A DNA stretch of 17,872 nt from Stramenopiles sp. TOSAG23-2 (Eukaryota; Sar), in assembly GCA_900128395.1 (NCBI GenBank), contig LT649620.1, positions 1 through 17,872 of the forward strand. The letters run 5' to 3'. Positions 7,253 through 15,857 of the stretch are shown here, in pieces (the first letter of the stretch is position 1; every line of letters starts with the position of its first letter). A program made the position numbers and the translations under genes. Below the pieces are notes generated by a model. The model made no database searches. It saw only the letters and a list, made by a program, of their open reading frames with translations, and was not told the origin of the DNA.

Positions 7253-10200
7253 TTAACCATCGCTTGAATCACTACTATAGTAGAATTCATCGCTACTGGT
7301 AGTATCACCATCCTCATCACTATCTTCCTTTTTCTTATTAGTTGATGCTGATATTAATGTATTTTTATCTAAATTATCTTTATTTGTCTCTAATAATATC
7401 GTCTCTGACCATGAAAACGATGCCAAAGAAGTCATAATTAGTATCATCAATGTGAAAAAACTTGCATTGCTGAAATATTGCCTATTTTCAGTTTGCCTCA
7501 ATAGCAAACGTTTGCGATATTCAGTTAAACTAATTTTCGATTCTTCAACATTTTCAACATTCGAGGTACAGTTTGCATGCACGGTTTTTATTTCAAGCGC
7601 ATCCCTGTTTCCAAAATAGACCACCGCATCGCTTGCCCGCAAGTCGATGCAAAATGTATCATTTCTTGCCAACACTCTAATTTTCGAATTCTGAAAATAT
7701 TTTTGCAACGTAGTTTGCAATGTTAACCTTGTGTTGAAAAATGACGAGTTGGTGGTATGCAAATGAATAGTAGAATTCCATTCCATATTCCATCGTTTAT
7801 CGCCAGCATACTGCATAGGGGCAGAACTGCCAAGCGCAACTGTTCTTATATATCCCCGAATTCCCGTTAAAGCTTCTTCGTGCGTAAATGTTATGCAATA
7901 TAAAATACCATTTAATTTTGTATCTGCTGCAAAATTGTTGTAATATATGGAATTCAAAAATTTACTGTGATCTCTACCAAACTCGGCACTATTCGAATCA
8001 CAGCTTAAACGGTTGCTACCAGATTGTTGAATAGTGCCATTGCCTGTTTTGTAACACACACCTCCATTGGCTGTGTCACTATTTTTTAAATCCGTATCAT
8101 TGACATATAAAATTCCTTTTCGTTGTCCGTAATGATTAAATTCCACACGCCATTCCGATTTGGTGCACTCCTCTTCAAAACTTGCACTGCCCCTTGCACA
8201 AACAACATTTACCCCGGCCTTCCCAATATTCGTAAATTGTTGGAGTGCCGACTCCACATTTTTTGCCGTGTCGTTGAATGACAAATCGACCGTGGTTTCA
8301 TTGCCAAATGCGACTGTAAACGTGCCACCAATTGCATTTATTAATTTTATAGTTTGCACTTCTTTCATTTTTTTCCATTTGTCAATATATTCTATATGTG
8401 GAAGTACTTGAGAAAATGTGTTCCCACATCCTAATACTTGATAACATCGCCGATGCACCGGTTGCTGAATTTGCGTGTTAAAAGTACAAGCCTCTTTAGG
8501 GGTTTTAGGAAAACACATTGAAGCGTAGGTTGCACCAATTGATGTTGTTTCATCATTGATTTGGGTCACGTAACCAGGATCATGTTCGCCATCGTATCCC
8601 GCAAATGTTGGTTTGCCAATTTTCAACTTTCGATTGTTATAATTGCCCCAACAAACCACTTTTTCGACTTTGTTGGCGTGTATCTTTTTATCATTGAAAA
8701 CTTTTAAAGCGCAAGTATGCTGGGAACCGGCACTAACTTCTACATATCCCGTATCTTCTGGTGCATTACTTTGTCCCTTTATATTTGCACCCCAGCAATA
8801 TACCCGGGATTCGTCATTAGCAATGCCACAAGCATGGCGGTGTCCCGATGTTACACTTCTAAATTTAACATTTGCCGGCGTCGGACTATTTTGCATGCCT
8901 ATACCCCAACAATCAATAGTGCCATCCATGAATAACCCGCATGTATGTTGAATCCCCAACGCGACGTCTGCAAACGGGCCAATTGTAACAGCGCATGTGC
9001 GTTCCGTTTCATCTAGCATGGTACCATTGCAATTTGAAGCACCTAATTGCATTCCTGAATTATCTCCCCAACATAAAAGGGAATTGTCGTCAGATTCAAT
9101 AGCACAATTGTGGGATACGCTTGACGCCGTGTGGATATATGGTGATTCTTTTATATCGGGTTTCTCCGTACATGCTAATAATTTTGAATCTACAAACTTC
9201 GCATTCGCAGACATCATCCCACTTTCCTTACGGTGGCAAACACTATTTGGTGGAGTAGCTTTTGACAGCAATTGTTCCCCCCAGCAACTTAATTTTCCTT
9301 CCACGGTTACAGCGCACGTATGGTATGCGCCAGGTGATATGGAACTAAATCTTAAATCGGATGGTGCCTCAATTTTAATCTGTAAGCCAGGGTATGCCAG
9401 CCCATAACAAACTGCCAAGCCGGTTACATCTTGGACACCACACGTATGCGAATAGCCTAATCTAAAATTTTTCCACGAAATGTCCTTATAATTTATCCAC
9501 GACTTTTGATCTGGTAAGACGACAGGATCGTACTCTGGGTATAATTGCCGCTGCATATTATCGCCCCAGCACTTTATTCGACTATCAGCACTACGTGCAC
9601 ACGTGTAATCCCACCCTGAATAAAGCGACGGATCGCAAGCAATGCATGCGGTTGGCCAATGTATACCATTGAAAATGAACTGTTGTATCTTGTAATCATA
9701 TTTCTCCGAGACTATTTGGAGCTTTGATCCATCATAATTTAATAAGCTATGTTTGTAAACTTTAAAGTTTGGAATGATTAGTATGGGTGCAGATGTTGAA
9801 AACGTTGCCCACCATGTATATGTAATGCCTTCTGGTAAATCCGTTACGTTATACGTAATAGATACGGCTAGATTATCCCGATCTATGTCACTTTCTCTAA
9901 TCAGCGACTTTAATAATTTCGATAAGTAATTGGCATCTGTACCAACCGTATTGTTAACATAAATTGTATCTCCATAGTCGTTTTCTATTTTCAACTTTAC
10001 CATTAAAGTATTTGGAACAAAGCCATTAATAGTGACAGCAAAGGAAAATACAAATGCGACTGCCATGTCGTTTTCTTGTTTACAGGAACCGAAAATGGAA
10101 TGTTTCTGCTGATAGGATGAATCACGCCTTAGAACTGGTTTGCCATGCTGGTAAAGCATCAACGTCGACTGGACAATGTGGAATGGCCATTTTGGCATTA

Positions 10201-13200
10201 AGCACAGTATACGTGTAGACGACACGGGAAATGCTGGTGGAGATACAACATAATATAACGACTTGTTAGTGAATTGCATTCTGCATCGATATTCCCGAGA
10301 GCTCATGTTGAAACCGTTGCCTTCAACAACAGTTATCCCACCATTTACGCTTGTGTTTTGAATCAAAGTTTGCGTCCATGTCTCATAAAACGTTAGGTTC
10401 AATAATTTTATCCTAGTTAGCAAAGCATTCGTAGTCTTACACACTTTTTCATCGCAAAACCCTGTTTGCAATGTAACACCGAACCTTGAGACTTGCACCG
10501 TCACTACCTTTGCTTTGTATAGCCATATTGGCGTGAGGCAAGTCATCCTAGTCGTATTGAAAACACTTGCATTAGTCACCTCTTTGTTCCCAACTTCATC
10601 ATAAAAGTGACATTGATACCCACCTTTTTTCCACTTGTTATCAAAATCGACACCCTTAATAGTAATTAATGTTTCAACACCTGCATCTGCTGCTAGTGGA
10701 GCTAATTCTTCGATCCATCCGATTGTTGCTAATATTGTCGAAAATTCACCCGCTAGAGGATGATACAAATGAACCATCATTGCACCGCCAAGCTTGTCTT
10801 GAATAGGCTGTTCTGTTTCTGGGTCAATCATCCTGGTAAGCCCAAAAGAATTTTGTTGGAAAATAATGTTTGTTTGAAAGTACGTTGTGCCTTCTTTTTG
10901 AAGCAAGCAGGTTGCTGACGTATCGAAACAATTACTGTTTAAAACTGTATTTCCTGCTTGATTTGTCGTTGCCATAACATATGGTATCAGTTCCGCTGGG
11001 CAATCAAGACCTTTCATACATAAAATCATCTTTGGTGTATCTGATTCAAAGTAAGTAGGATTAGTGCTCATAACTGTATCTTCACAACAACTGCGATATC
11101 CGGGATAATTATCTTTTTTATTCTTTTCATTACCTGCCCCGCAACAACGTGTTATATCGCTCTCATAGATTAACAAGTCGGTTGCTTTGATTCTTGGTTT
11201 GTATAATAAAAATCCATTGCCTTGAAGTTTTACTTTGATATTTAATATACTATATAAAACTTTCAAATCAATAATTACATGTTCTTTGGTTGGAAATGTT
11301 ATCCCAAATGCTCTAGTAAATTCACCAGTTAAAAAACACGTCGATTTTGCATTACCAGAGAAAATTGGTTGCAATTCAAATGTCGTTGCAAACAATAAAT
11401 CACTTACCCCAGTATCCTTCACAATTAAACTAGTGTGAATGCCATTTACATCCCCAATTACTGGAGGGGGATACTTGTTACTTGTAACTTCCTGTAATGC
11501 AATTTCTTGCCAGTTATGGTCCAGGGCACCAGGGATCAAGTCTATGCCATCAAATCCAGAACAATCATCTCGTGGATCTTCAATCAATATTTCAAACGTC
11601 TTCGGCGTCGTCCATTTCATCCACGCCATATATCCAATGCAAACGGCTTTAAATTTACCATATAACAACTTCAAATGCTGATAGATTACCATTTTTAAAC
11701 ATTTGTATTTTCGTTTGATAGAAAGATCGTTATTTATATCGAATATGTCCTGACAACCTGGATCGCCTCGGTAAAGTTCAGGCAAACCAGTAATACTTTG
11801 CATGCTGCTCTGTGCTAATGTTACTACAATACGATCACCAACACCGTATGATCGTGGTGTGCATCCGTCTTTGGCAACAGCAGACACGATTCTATTTGGT
11901 CCCATGAACGAGCCAGTTGCGTATACTCTTGGGAACAATGGCAATGATTCAATTTGATCAGATGGACAGATGCCTGGCCCAGTAATATTTCCATTGCTAT
12001 CTTTTATTGTTTCACCATACACATTTGAAGTTGCATAGAAATACAAAGTACCAGGTAATGGATTCATATTTCCAGTCGGATCAGTAATTTCAATTCTATA
12101 TCTTGTGTATCGATTCCATGTACCAAAATATGCCGCACCTAAATCAACAGATGGCACAAAATATTTCAAACTCTCCGCTTTTGTCAAATCTTGTTTTCCT
12201 ATCTCATTATCAGTTTTAGCACTTAGATCAATTTCTATTACTATGCCTTTACCCCATGCCATGTCTTCGTTTGTATTTGCAAAAATTGTAACCTTTTCAA
12301 TTTGTGGTATTTTTGAAAACGTACCTGTTAATGCTGGAGTTGCGCCATTTATATAAGTACAAACAGTACTATTAACTATCCTGTAACTTAGACTTTGATT
12401 CCTTATAATCCCTCGAAGGTTTATAAATTCATCGTGGTTGCCAGCAGTTGATGTTGGCCCACCCGTCGCGTCTATGATTTCAATTGTTAAGGCATAATAC
12501 GTTAAACCATCTATAAAATCGGTTTTCCATTTACCTGTATATTTGCTACCGAGGGAAGGAGAAAATTGCATAAATTTGTCAATTTCAGTTTTGTTGACAT
12601 TTACATTTTCTGTCACAAGGTCCAACTCGCCATTTACATTTTCTGTCACATTTTCAATGTCCAACCCGCCTTGAAAAGTAATTACAACTTTAGAACCAGC
12701 TCCATATGAACAATTATGTGCAATAGCTTCAAACCGTATGATATTAGAGGAAGTTCTAAAAGGGATAAAAGGTTTTTTTTGGTTTTCCGTAATTGGCGAG
12801 ATTGCTAAACAGGATTCAAATGTCGCTAAATTATTCATATCGTTATAAGTAGCACTTAATTTTCCAACTACATCAAAATCTTGTCCATCCGTTGCAGTAA
12901 TTTCGATTTGAAATGTAGCATCATCTGTCCATCTACCAGAAAAAATCGTACCGATGTTTCTGTTAAATGTCCATAACGATTTTATTTCCGTCTCATTGAA
13001 AACTAGCTCTTTATTGCTCAAGTAGTCGTACACTGGAGCATTAAAAAGTATCCTAAAATGTGTCATTTCTAGTGGGGGACATTCATCCACCGGATAGTCA
13101 ATTGAGTAATCTATCGAAGAAATATCAAACAACGTTACCACTTTTGTTTCTCGGAGCAATATGTGCAAATTTTGTATCATAATTGTTTTGTATCCAGCAT

Positions 13201-15247
13201 ATGCTAATGGTATATTACCATCGCCGTCAAGCGCTAAATGCTTTGTCAAAGTTTCGAGAACACGTATATTTAACTTATCTAAAAAGCCGCCGTTGTCATT
13301 AAACATTTGCTCATCTAACTCGATAAATTGCGCTACGCTTTGATACCCTGTACGAACCCTGTTTGGTATAATTTTACCCGGGGGAAATTGTTCATTAATA
13401 GACCCACTTGCTTTTAGTGCTATATGTTCCGGTGAATATACAAAAAATGGCTCTGACGCAGTGCCATAATTCTCATATATGGCAAAGTGTTTCTCGGAAG
13501 AAAGATCCTCTGGATCTTTATTACTAATTATATCTATGTCGCCATCCCGATCAATGTCAATGAAAGTAGGAGTTCTCATGAAGGTATGATTAAACTTGAA
13601 AAACATGTTACTATCTTTTTTAATTTCTTTTATACCTTTTGTAGATGGTGTATATTGGAAATATCGCAACCAATTATTAGAATGAGCGACTAAAATATGT
13701 AGTATTTTTGTTTCACTTGGTTGTTGATATAAGTCCGTTATTGTTATATGTGGATTTGGATATATTGTATCTGCAACTGTGCTTCGTAGTAAATCCGGAT
13801 TTGTATAACCATTGTAAAACTCCAGTTCGCCATTTGGTTTTCCTAAGACAATCAAAAACGAATCTTCAAAATCCTGCTCGGTTCTATTTACACCGGCAAT
13901 GGATCCAATACCTACGGTGCAATTAATACAGTCGCTTTCAGCCTTCCAAATGCCTTTGTTTTGAAATCGATTTTGATCTTCATCAAATTCAAAACGATAT
14001 ATATCATTACCTATGTTCAACAATGCAAAATCATCAATTTCATCACCATTTCTATCGCCAAAAGCAACACTTTGAAAGGAATCTGAAACACCTAAATAGC
14101 CTAAAGGGCTGTTGCCGGCATAAATTTCGTTCCATTCTCCAATACCTGATACAGAAAAATAACCTAATGGGGATTTATGAAATGGCATATTTACTAATAA
14201 ATCTTGCTTCACATATTGTTTTAATATGATGGAAGATGAATGAGTCAAACGCTTTTCTTTTAATGTTTGAAATTGGAACAACGTATTGATACTGTTTGTT
14301 AAGTTGAGGGAGATATTTGCATAATATTTTACGGGGCGACTTAAAACTAGGTTTAACATAATATCCTTTCTATTGCATGAAAAATTTGAGGACGAACTGT
14401 AATAATTATTAGTAGCTTTTGATAAAAATGCAGCCTGTATATGAAATTTACCAAAACGACCTTCTCTATTTAATATTTTGTATGTACTGGATGTTGATTG
14501 GACTGGAGTTGGCAACGTTGTCAAATTTAAACGGCATTTTGAACCTGCTGGAGTATTTTCATCACCGCAATCTATTGTATTTGTTTCAACGCTACTCGTA
14601 TTTGATGTTGGATTGTGTAGGTATAGATTTCCAGAAACGGCATCAGACAAATTACCATTAATACGAAAATGTAAGTTTGGAGGACCGCTTTTAAATAGAC
14701 TTTTTGATGCACCCGTCACATCTTTGATAGTAATAATTAAAGTTTTAGTATCGTTCCATACTCCATCATATGCAAGCCCAAGGTTAACCCTTTCCATTCT
14801 GTCTGGGATAGATGTTTCTGATGTAGCTTGAAACCAGTCGTCTATTTGATATTTAGTGACATTCCACGGTACCCCATGCTCTATGAGTTGATGAGCACTA
14901 CTTTTCAAGCGTATGACAATAGTATCATTTATTCCATATGTAGTATCGTCACCTACAGACGAAAAACGTATAGATTCTATCGCTACTGGAAAATACGTAA
15001 GCACATCACAGCAAGTACTAAATTCATCTCTCCAAATTTGCTGTGTATGGCGTTTCCACAAAGGCTTTTGTTGACCTAGAAAAGATGGGATACCCGTGCC
15101 AGCCATACAACTCCATTTATTGTAGGTTTGACCTCTGACAAATTCGCTTCCAGCTTTAACACGTTCCGTATGAAAAATGATGAGACTAAAAAGTATTACT
15201 ATAAATAAATAAGAGCACAATGGATTGAAACTAATTATGAAACCCAT
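7253..15247 (-). CDS. Giant surface protein: Ig-like, FG-GAP, IPT/TIG, RCC1-like
   Basis: An unbroken frame of 2664 residues runs from ATG 15247 to TAA 7255-7253. Domains in order: signal peptide (1-32); Ig-like module 1 (about 90-185); FG-GAP/VCBS-like calcium-type repeats (about 370-600; FGDRNGDEIDDF, IDIDRDGDIDII) and LALDGDGN (671-678); Ig-like modules 2-5 (about 725-795, 835-930, 983-1060, 1118-1228), sharing 'YG.GD.IVI...W....Y.I.I.D.TG'; a Cys-rich stretch (about 1365-1450); two IPT/TIG-like domains (about 1508-1590, 1635-1700); a seven-bladed RCC1-like propeller (1881-2201) with paired Cys per blade and CWG motifs; a GTFTVAFG...VESAL beta domain (about 2296-2385); a hydrophobic helix (about 2592-2612); and an acidic Ser/Asp/Glu tail. 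Many N-glycosylation sequons support secretion. It is likely a cell-surface or wall-associated adhesin/matrix protein. Charges flanking the helix do not fit the positive-inside rule for type I topology, so membrane anchoring is uncertain. Confidence 0.88.
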   Translation of the reverse strand: MGFIISFNPLCSYLFIVILFSLIIFHTERVKAGSEFVRGQTYNKWSCMAGTGIPSFLGQQKPLWKRHTQQIWRDEFSTCCDVLTYFPVAIESIRFSSVGDDTTYGINDTIVIRLKSSAHQLIEHGVPWNVTKYQIDDWFQATSETSIPDRMERVNLGLAYDGVWNDTKTLIITIKDVTGASKSLFKSGPPNLHFRINGNLSDAVSGNLYLHNPTSNTSSVETNTIDCGDENTPAGSKCRLNLTTLPTPVQSTSSTYKILNREGRFGKFHIQAAFLSKATNNYYSSSSNFSCNRKDIMLNLVLSRPVKYYANISLNLTNSINTLFQFQTLKEKRLTHSSSIILKQYVKQDLLVNMPFHKSPLGYFSVSGIGEWNEIYAGNSPLGYLGVSDSFQSVAFGDRNGDEIDDFALLNIGNDIYRFEFDEDQNRFQNKGIWKAESDCINCTVGIGSIAGVNRTEQDFEDSFLIVLGKPNGELEFYNGYTNPDLLRSTVADTIYPNPHITITDLYQQPSETKILHILVAHSNNWLRYFQYTPSTKGIKEIKKDSNMFFKFNHTFMRTPTFIDIDRDGDIDIISNKDPEDLSSEKHFAIYENYGTASEPFFVYSPEHIALKASGSINEQFPPGKIIPNRVRTGYQSVAQFIELDEQMFNDNGGFLDKLNIRVLETLTKHLALDGDGNIPLAYAGYKTIMIQNLHILLRETKVVTLFDISSIDYSIDYPVDECPPLEMTHFRILFNAPVYDYLSNKELVFNETEIKSLWTFNRNIGTIFSGRWTDDATFQIEITATDGQDFDVVGKLSATYNDMNNLATFESCLAISPITENQKKPFIPFRTSSNIIRFEAIAHNCSYGAGSKVVITFQGGLDIENVTENVNGELDLVTENVNVNKTEIDKFMQFSPSLGSKYTGKWKTDFIDGLTYYALTIEIIDATGGPTSTAGNHDEFINLRGIIRNQSLSYRIVNSTVCTYINGATPALTGTFSKIPQIEKVTIFANTNEDMAWGKGIVIEIDLSAKTDNEIGKQDLTKAESLKYFVPSVDLGAAYFGTWNRYTRYRIEITDPTGNMNPLPGTLYFYATSNVYGETIKDSNGNITGPGICPSDQIESLPLFPRVYATGSFMGPNRIVSAVAKDGCTPRSYGVGDRIVVTLAQSSMQSITGLPELYRGDPGCQDIFDINNDLSIKRKYKCLKMVIYQHLKLLYGKFKAVCIGYMAWMKWTTPKTFEILIEDPRDDCSGFDGIDLIPGALDHNWQEIALQEVTSNKYPPPVIGDVNGIHTSLIVKDTGVSDLLFATTFELQPIFSGNAKSTCFLTGEFTRAFGITFPTKEHVIIDLKVLYSILNIKVKLQGNGFLLYKPRIKATDLLIYESDITRCCGAGNEKNKKDNYPGYRSCCEDTVMSTNPTYFESDTPKMILCMKGLDCPAELIPYVMATTNQAGNTVLNSNCFDTSATCLLQKEGTTYFQTNIIFQQNSFGLTRMIDPETEQPIQDKLGGAMMVHLYHPLAGEFSTILATIGWIEELAPLAADAGVETLITIKGVDFDNKWKKGGYQCHFYDEVGNKEVTNASVFNTTRMTCLTPIWLYKAKVVTVQVSRFGVTLQTGFCDEKVCKTTNALLTRIKLLNLTFYETWTQTLIQNTSVNGGITVVEGNGFNMSSREYRCRMQFTNKSLYYVVSPPAFPVSSTRILCLMPKWPFHIVQSTLMLYQHGKPVLRRDSSYQQKHSIFGSCKQENDMAVAFVFSFAVTINGFVPNTLMVKLKIENDYGDTIYVNNTVGTDANYLSKLLKSLIRESDIDRDNLAVSITYNVTDLPEGITYTWWATFSTSAPILIIPNFKVYKHSLLNYDGSKLQIVSEKYDYKIQQFIFNGIHWPTACIACDPSLYSGWDYTCARSADSRIKCWGDNMQRQLYPEYDPVVLPDQKSWINYKDISWKNFRLGYSHTCGVQDVTGLAVCYGLAYPGLQIKIEAPSDLRFSSISPGAYHTCAVTVEGKLSCWGEQLLSKATPPNSVCHRKESGMMSANAKFVDSKLLACTEKPDIKESPYIHTASSVSHNCAIESDDNSLLCWGDNSGMQLGASNCNGTMLDETERTCAVTIGPFADVALGIQHTCGLFMDGTIDCWGIGMQNSPTPANVKFRSVTSGHRHACGIANDESRVYCWGANIKGQSNAPEDTGYVEVSAGSQHTCALKVFNDKKIHANKVEKVVCWGNYNNRKLKIGKPTFAGYDGEHDPGYVTQINDETTSIGATYASMCFPKTPKEACTFNTQIQQPVHRRCYQVLGCGNTFSQVLPHIEYIDKWKKMKEVQTIKLINAIGGTFTVAFGNETTVDLSFNDTAKNVESALQQFTNIGKAGVNVVCARGSASFEEECTKSEWRVEFNHYGQRKGILYVNDTDLKNSDTANGGVCYKTGNGTIQQSGSNRLSCDSNSAEFGRDHSKFLNSIYYNNFAADTKLNGILYCITFTHEEALTGIRGYIRTVALGSSAPMQYAGDKRWNMEWNSTIHLHTTNSSFFNTRLTLQTTLQKYFQNSKIRVLARNDTFCIDLRASDAVVYFGNRDALEIKTVHANCTSNVENVEESKISLTEYRKRLLLRQTENRQYFSNASFFTLMILIMTSLASFSWSETILLETNKDNLDKNTLISASTNKKKEDSDEDGDTTSSDEFYYSSDSSDG
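8645..9607 (-). other. Encoded seven-bladed RCC1-like propeller
   Basis: Seven units each pair a '(H)xC' with a following 'CWG/CYG': Cys pairs at residues 1883/1893, 1936/1947, 1978/1988, 2048/2059, 2103/2113, 2140/2151 and 2179/2199. Spacing is 10-11 residues except in the last blade, which carries a 9-10 residue Lys-rich insert. Seven blades match the RCC1 fold. The cysteine pairs suggest one disulfide per blade, fitting an extracellular form rather than a nuclear exchange factor. Confidence 0.75.
12598..12650 (-). repeat. In-frame duplicated segment in the giant gene
   Basis: The 20-nt sequence beginning CATTTACATTTTCTG occurs exactly twice, at 12598-12617 and 12631-12650, offset 33 nt, and each copy is followed within 13-24 nt by TCCAAC(T/C)CGCC or a close variant. 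On the coding strand the copies give the paired VTENVN motifs of residues about 866-885. The 33-nt offset keeps the reading frame. Confidence 0.85.
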
Positions 15248-15481
15248 CTTATCTGCATAGATTACGGTTGTGTATGTGTCTTACTTCTTGGAGGGGGATT
15301 TTAGTTATTTCTCATGATACTGATATTATAACGTTTGTTTTCAATTAAAATGTTCGAAGTATATTAGTTTATTGTTGTAATATATATTAATTATAATATT
15401 ACTATTATATATATATAATAAATACAGTAATAATAACGTTGCAATCCAGGCAACACTGAATGCCAGGAATGTTAATGTGAG

Positions 15482-15537
15482 AAGGCCAGAAGGCCTGGAA
15501 CCTGGAAGGCCAGAAGGCTGGAAGGCCAGAAGGCCAG
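15482..15537. repeat. Octamer minisatellite, consensus AAGGCCAG, 7 units
   Basis: Seven contiguous 8-nt units run in exact phase: AAGGCCAG, AAGGCCTG, GAACCTGG, AAGGCCAG, AAGGCTGG, AAGGCCAG, AAGGCCAG. Partial units continue to about 15554. AGGCCT and CCAG/CTGG combinations let the strand fold on itself. The GC-rich block contrasts sharply with its AT-rich surroundings. Confidence 0.85.
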
Positions 15538-15556
15538 AAGAAGGCACAGGAAGGTA

Positions 15557-15571
15557 CTCTGGAAACCAGAG
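15557..15571. repeat. Perfect 6-bp hairpin CTCTGG-AAA-CCAGAG
   Basis: A perfect 6-bp inverted repeat with a 3-nt loop sits just beyond the octamer repeat. Outer AAGG/CCTT arms (15551-15554 and 15577-15580) could extend it imperfectly. Function unknown. Confidence 0.6.
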
Positions 15572-15857
15572 ATTTTCCTTGCCAGTATTACTATTTTAAT
15601 ACCCTGACCGCTCCTAGTATATTGTCTATTATATTAATATTGCCCCCTGTGTCCCTGTGTGTTTTGTAAAAATATTGCCTATTATAATGAAATTAATAAG
15701 AATACTATTTTTAATATTAGGTATCATAATAAAACTTTTAAAACATCGACGGCGCACCGCCACCTATAAAACCTAAACCTCGAAGCTAGCCAGGAACATC
15801 AATTATAGCAACAAATCAATACATCCTCGTCTCTTCTTCTTCTCTCTTTCTTCTCCC

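Larger units (their letters stand above)
15248..15857. promoter_or_regulatory. Spacer upstream of the giant gene
   Basis: This 610-nt stretch lies between two minus-strand genes and must hold the promoter of the giant gene and the 3' UTR exit of the coiled-coil gene. It contains a TA-rich block (15360-15420), a GC-richer island with an octamer tandem repeat (15482-15537), a hairpin (15557-15571), and a CT-rich strand near 15828-15857. No gene was found. A small minus-strand ORF across the octamer repeat is low-complexity and not credible. Confidence 0.45.

Noticed and set aside
8997-9407. Plus-strand ORF of 136 codons, and similar ones opposite the giant gene
   Set aside because: They are shadows of the RCC1-like repeats on the other strand; the coding strand shows clear repeats and motifs.
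11620-11720. Possible second in-frame intron in the giant gene (basic, Tyr/Leu-rich insert at residues about 1178-1204)
   Set aside because: The available GT...AG pairs on the minus strand give segments of under 50 nt, mostly not multiples of three, with no pyrimidine tract; an insert in Ig-like module 5 is simpler.
15341-15547. Minus-strand ORF of 68 codons
   Set aside because: Its sequence is produced by the octamer minisatellite and AT-rich DNA; no domain or conserved feature.
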